This document shows positions 62,134 to 64,000 of a stretch of DNA of 64,000 nucleotides, piece by piece. The notes below the pieces were generated by a model, which did no database searches, was not told the DNA's origin, and saw only the letters and a program-made list of their open reading frames with translations. Made by a program: the position numbers and the translations under genes. Within the stretch, counting starts at the first letter, position 1. Each line of letters starts with the position of its first letter. This DNA is from Terrimonas sp. (lineage in GTDB: Bacteria > Bacteroidota > Bacteroidia > Chitinophagales > Chitinophagaceae), in assembly GCF_003075435.1 (NCBI RefSeq), contig NZ_QCZJ01000001.1:581282-645281 (forward strand). The letters run 5' to 3'.

Positions 62134-62757
62134 TTATTCTGCCTCTGCCGTTGCTGGTGTCTTCTTACTTGTTTTCCTGTAATAAAGGTAAATCATGCCT
62201 ATAATCAATATATAGCACACATAGTTATATAAATCGTGATGATTGATATCTCCAATAAACTTCCAGCTTTTTTTCCATGTCTTTAGATCATGCACTATCG
62301 CATATAATAACAGGGCTATTCTGAAGCAATTTAACAGCCACATTACCAAAATACCACCAACAGAAAAGATTAATTTACGGCCAGCATTCATTTTATGAGC
62401 GAGGATGAAAGCAAGCCAGAAGCTATATATGCCTAACCCGATGCATTCCCATTTTACATGAACGCCTTTGTTGCTTACGGTAGATAATATACTATGATCA
62501 TTTATATAATTACTCACCCCAAGCATCTCGGCAATATACCCGGAAGTGTGTGTAAGCGAAGCAGTTAGCCAATTTATATAATTCAAATTATTGGCGAAAA
62601 ATTCATTATACCATTTACTTCCCGGTAAAGTTAATTGTACAAAAAGCTGATTAAGATAATAAAACAGCAAAAACAAACCGATGAATTTTACCAGGAACTG
62701 AATATCTATATACCGGTTCAGAGACGCAATCCCCTTCTTTATATTTTTAGCCACCAT
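62134..62757 (-). CDS. exosortase-family transpeptidase
   Basis: A 207-aa inner-membrane protein with about six to seven helices. The three catalytic residues of exosortases/archaeosortases are readable: Cys105 (KWECIGLGIYSFWLAF), Arg146 (LLNCFRIALLLY) and His174 (INHHDLYNYVCYILI). These enzymes cleave and transfer C-terminally sorted proteins. The small protein encoded just upstream has the tripartite C-terminal signal such enzymes recognise, so the two genes form an enzyme-substrate pair. The exact exosortase class (XrtF, XrtN, XrtX or other) is not fixed here. The C-terminal tail is Lys-rich and ends in an Ala/Glu run. Confidence 0.85.
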   Translation of the reverse strand: MVAKNIKKGIASLNRYIDIQFLVKFIGLFLLFYYLNQLFVQLTLPGSKWYNEFFANNLNYINWLTASLTHTSGYIAEMLGVSNYINDHSILSTVSNKGVHVKWECIGLGIYSFWLAFILAHKMNAGRKLIFSVGGILVMWLLNCFRIALLLYAIVHDLKTWKKSWKFIGDINHHDLYNYVCYILIIGMIYLYYRKTSKKTPATAEAE

Positions 62758-62862
62758 ATTATTTCATTGGTTACAAAAGTCGCTATTAAATAATAACCAA
62801 TCACCCGGCAACAAAGTTACGGGTGACAGGCATTATTTGCAGTTTTGTTATAGCCCCTGCAT

Positions 62863-63078
62863 TTATTTTATGTCTTGCTCCTGCTGACCTTTTTTTCTTT
62901 TGTCATAAGCCTTTTTTGCACCATACGCCACACCTGCAGCTATCAGCAAACTTACACCGCCATCAATAGGCACTTCTGTATCAGGATCTCCGCCCGGATC
63001 AGGTTGCGCTTTTAAGGATGGTGCATAACCTAATGCACATACAAGTATCACTGCTGTAAGCAAAGTTTTAAGTTTCAT
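62863..63078 (-). CDS. small PID-CTERM-like exosortase substrate
   Basis: A 71-aa exported protein: signal peptide (LLTAVILVCALGYAPSLKAQ), a very short acidic/Pro-Asp mature part, then a C-terminal sorting region PIDGGVSLLIAAGVAYGAKK followed by a basic KRKK cluster. The Pro-Ile-Asp motif, hydrophobic helix and basic end are the three parts of a CTERM signal. As the mature part is only about 15 residues, the protein may be a carrier or marker rather than an enzyme. It is 105 bp from the exosortase gene in the same direction. Confidence 0.8.
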   Translation of the reverse strand: MKLKTLLTAVILVCALGYAPSLKAQPDPGGDPDTEVPIDGGVSLLIAAGVAYGAKKAYDKRKKGQQEQDIK

Positions 63079-63204
63079 AAGTGATGATTTTGAGATTTGA
63101 AATTTAAAGTTTGAATAGTTACGTTGTTGTTTTGGTTTATCGTTGCGGGGATGTTGGAAGGGAAGGTATTTTTCTCACTTATACACTACGCTTACTCTTC
63201 TTCT

Positions 63205-63249
63205 GTCTTATATAGGTGGCGATTTTAACAACAGTCACCTATATAAGAC
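63205..63249. other. 14-bp perfect inverted repeat in the gap before the exosortase pair
   Basis: GTCTTATATAGGTG (63205-63218) / CACCTATATAAGAC (63236-63249) with a 17-nt centre, extended outside by TCTTC / GAAGA. No T-run. It lies between the T9SS protein gene and the CTERM gene on the minus strand and could end or process that transcript. Confidence 0.55.
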
Positions 63250-63352
63250 TTCGAAGAATATGAATATACTAAAATCCTTTTATATCTGCATGTGCGGCCA
63301 CAACTTCTTTTTAATTTTATCATATATCAATCCATTCCGCACTATACCCCTC

Positions 63353-64000
63353 CTACCGCTTTAATATCTTAATCACAGTCCGGCTATCCTGCCCTGTTAT
63401 CTTCATCTGGTATATACCTGCCGGCAGATTTCTTCCGATGTTTACCTGCTGGTTGAATGTGCCGTTATTCAATTGCAGCATCCTGCTATATACCGTCTGC
63501 CCTGTAGCATTCAACAATTCTACCCTGTACATACCTGTCTTAATATTATCAAACTGAAGGTTGATATTGCCATTGGCTGCTACTGGATTAGGATATGCTC
63601 TTATGCTTGCTTTACCTGCAACACCAGGTATCAATCCTTTTTTATTCACGATAATCACACTGAACCTGTCTGCCGCTGCTGATCTGCTGTCGCTGCCTAC
63701 CTGGAAGAATACCTGCGAGGTTTCTGTTACACTGATATGGGTATTTGTTTTCAGGTAATTATCTACCAGTGTTACTGATTCTGCCCCGGCAAGCTCAATC
63801 GGGCTGAACTCAAACATATAGGTTGATACGGATGTATTGGTGAGGTTCAGCCTCAACGTATCTGCTGACTGTATCCAGTTCCTCCTGTCTACCATCAATG
63901 CCTGACCTTTTCTTATGATAGCAAGATTCTCCATCACATTATCCGCTTTCAAAGCATCCATATTATCTATCTCATCAGAGAAGCTTGTGCTGTAAGAGGC
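63353..64000 (-). CDS. T9SS-sorted protein, C-terminal part, partial at right edge
   Basis: The frame is open to base 64000, so the start lies outside; 215 residues are visible. The last about 90 residues (SIRAYPNPVAANGNINLQFDN...LPAGIYQMKITGQDSRTVIKILKR) are a type IX secretion type A sorting domain, with the family's Pro-Asn-Pro and Gly-x-Tyr/Ile-x-(M/V)-x marks. Before it is a beta-rich segment (STYMFEFSPIELAG, SVTLVDNYLKTNTHISV) of a surface or adhesin-like protein. No catalytic part is visible. Confidence 0.88.
   Translation of the reverse strand, partial: ASYSTSFSDEIDNMDALKADNVMENLAIIRKGQALMVDRRNWIQSADTLRLNLTNTSVSTYMFEFSPIELAGAESVTLVDNYLKTNTHISVTETSQVFFQVGSDSRSAAADRFSVIIVNKKGLIPGVAGKASIRAYPNPVAANGNINLQFDNIKTGMYRVELLNATGQTVYSRMLQLNNGTFNQQVNIGRNLPAGIYQMKITGQDSRTVIKILKR

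Noticed and set aside
1..64000. CRISPR arrays, tRNA and rRNA genes, IS elements
   Set aside because: No regularly spaced short repeats, no T-loop GTTCGAATCC-type words with cloverleaf and no transposase other than the broken Rpn gene were found by eye; faint elements could be missed.

Overview
The window is a piece of a Bacteroidota chromosome, most likely from the Chitinophagaceae/Chitinophagales. The evidence is: C-terminal type IX secretion sorting domains on a subtilase and on the truncated protein at the right edge; an orphan protein built from GldM C-terminal-type domains; an exosortase next to a tiny PID-CTERM-like substrate; a TonB protein with MORN-like repeats; a large TonB-dependent receptor; many lipoproteins; promoters of the TAnnTTTG type; and almost no Shine-Dalgarno sequences. 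Most genes are housekeeping or envelope genes. No tRNA, rRNA, CRISPR array, integrase or IS transposase was seen.

Layout. 1-1.2 kb: end of a sigma factor, a small anti-sigma-like ORF and a ClpP peptidase, overlapping as an operon. 1.2-12.6 kb is the accessory region: an Rpn-type nuclease gene broken by a 20-bp palindrome; three single-direction gene cassettes (an orphan 257-aa protein; a 180-aa + 439-aa pair; a DUF488-DUF488-DuOB-like trio) separated by related spacers carrying repeated GACGAAT; an XRE-like regulator beside an uncharacterised two-gene unit; a GNAT-like protein followed by two tiny basic paralogues; the GldM-C-like protein; and about 1 kb of interspersed repeats.

12.6-26.7 kb: purL, a TPR lipoprotein, an RsmB-type rRNA methyltransferase, three tandem related lipoprotein genes (one dead), sucB and sucA of the 2-oxoglutarate dehydrogenase, rpsT, and a CBM9-like protein coupled to a family-10-like glycoside hydrolase. 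26.7-34 kb: a secreted-repeat lipoprotein, a repeat-rich gap, a TonB/MORN protein, a four-gene operon ending in a histidine kinase and a LuxR-type response regulator, and three small exported proteins. 34-42.9 kb: deoxynucleoside kinase, trpS, a GH43-like lipoprotein, an L,D-transpeptidase, trmD with a structured element upstream, an S4 RNA-binding protein and a dipeptidyl peptidase IV.

42.9-64 kb: a caspase-subtilisin fusion, cupin, DinB, CDP-alcohol phosphatidyltransferase, old yellow enzyme + DoxX, a 2,5-dioxovalerate-type aldehyde dehydrogenase, mnmA, a lipoprotein + T9SS subtilase pair, rpe, a Crp-family regulator followed by a TonB-dependent receptor, a lactonase, purC, the exosortase pair and the T9SS fragment.

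The most interesting items are the caspase-subtilisin fusion with both catalytic sets intact, the cassette-like region with its spacer family, the GNAT + two-small-protein unit, the mobile 20-22 bp palindrome that killed the Rpn gene, a 99-nt structured element upstream of trmD, and a recurring arrangement in which a -7 promoter box sits only 4-6 nt before the start codon, suggesting leaderless mRNAs. All calls come from reading the sequence and from memory of protein families; no database search was run.
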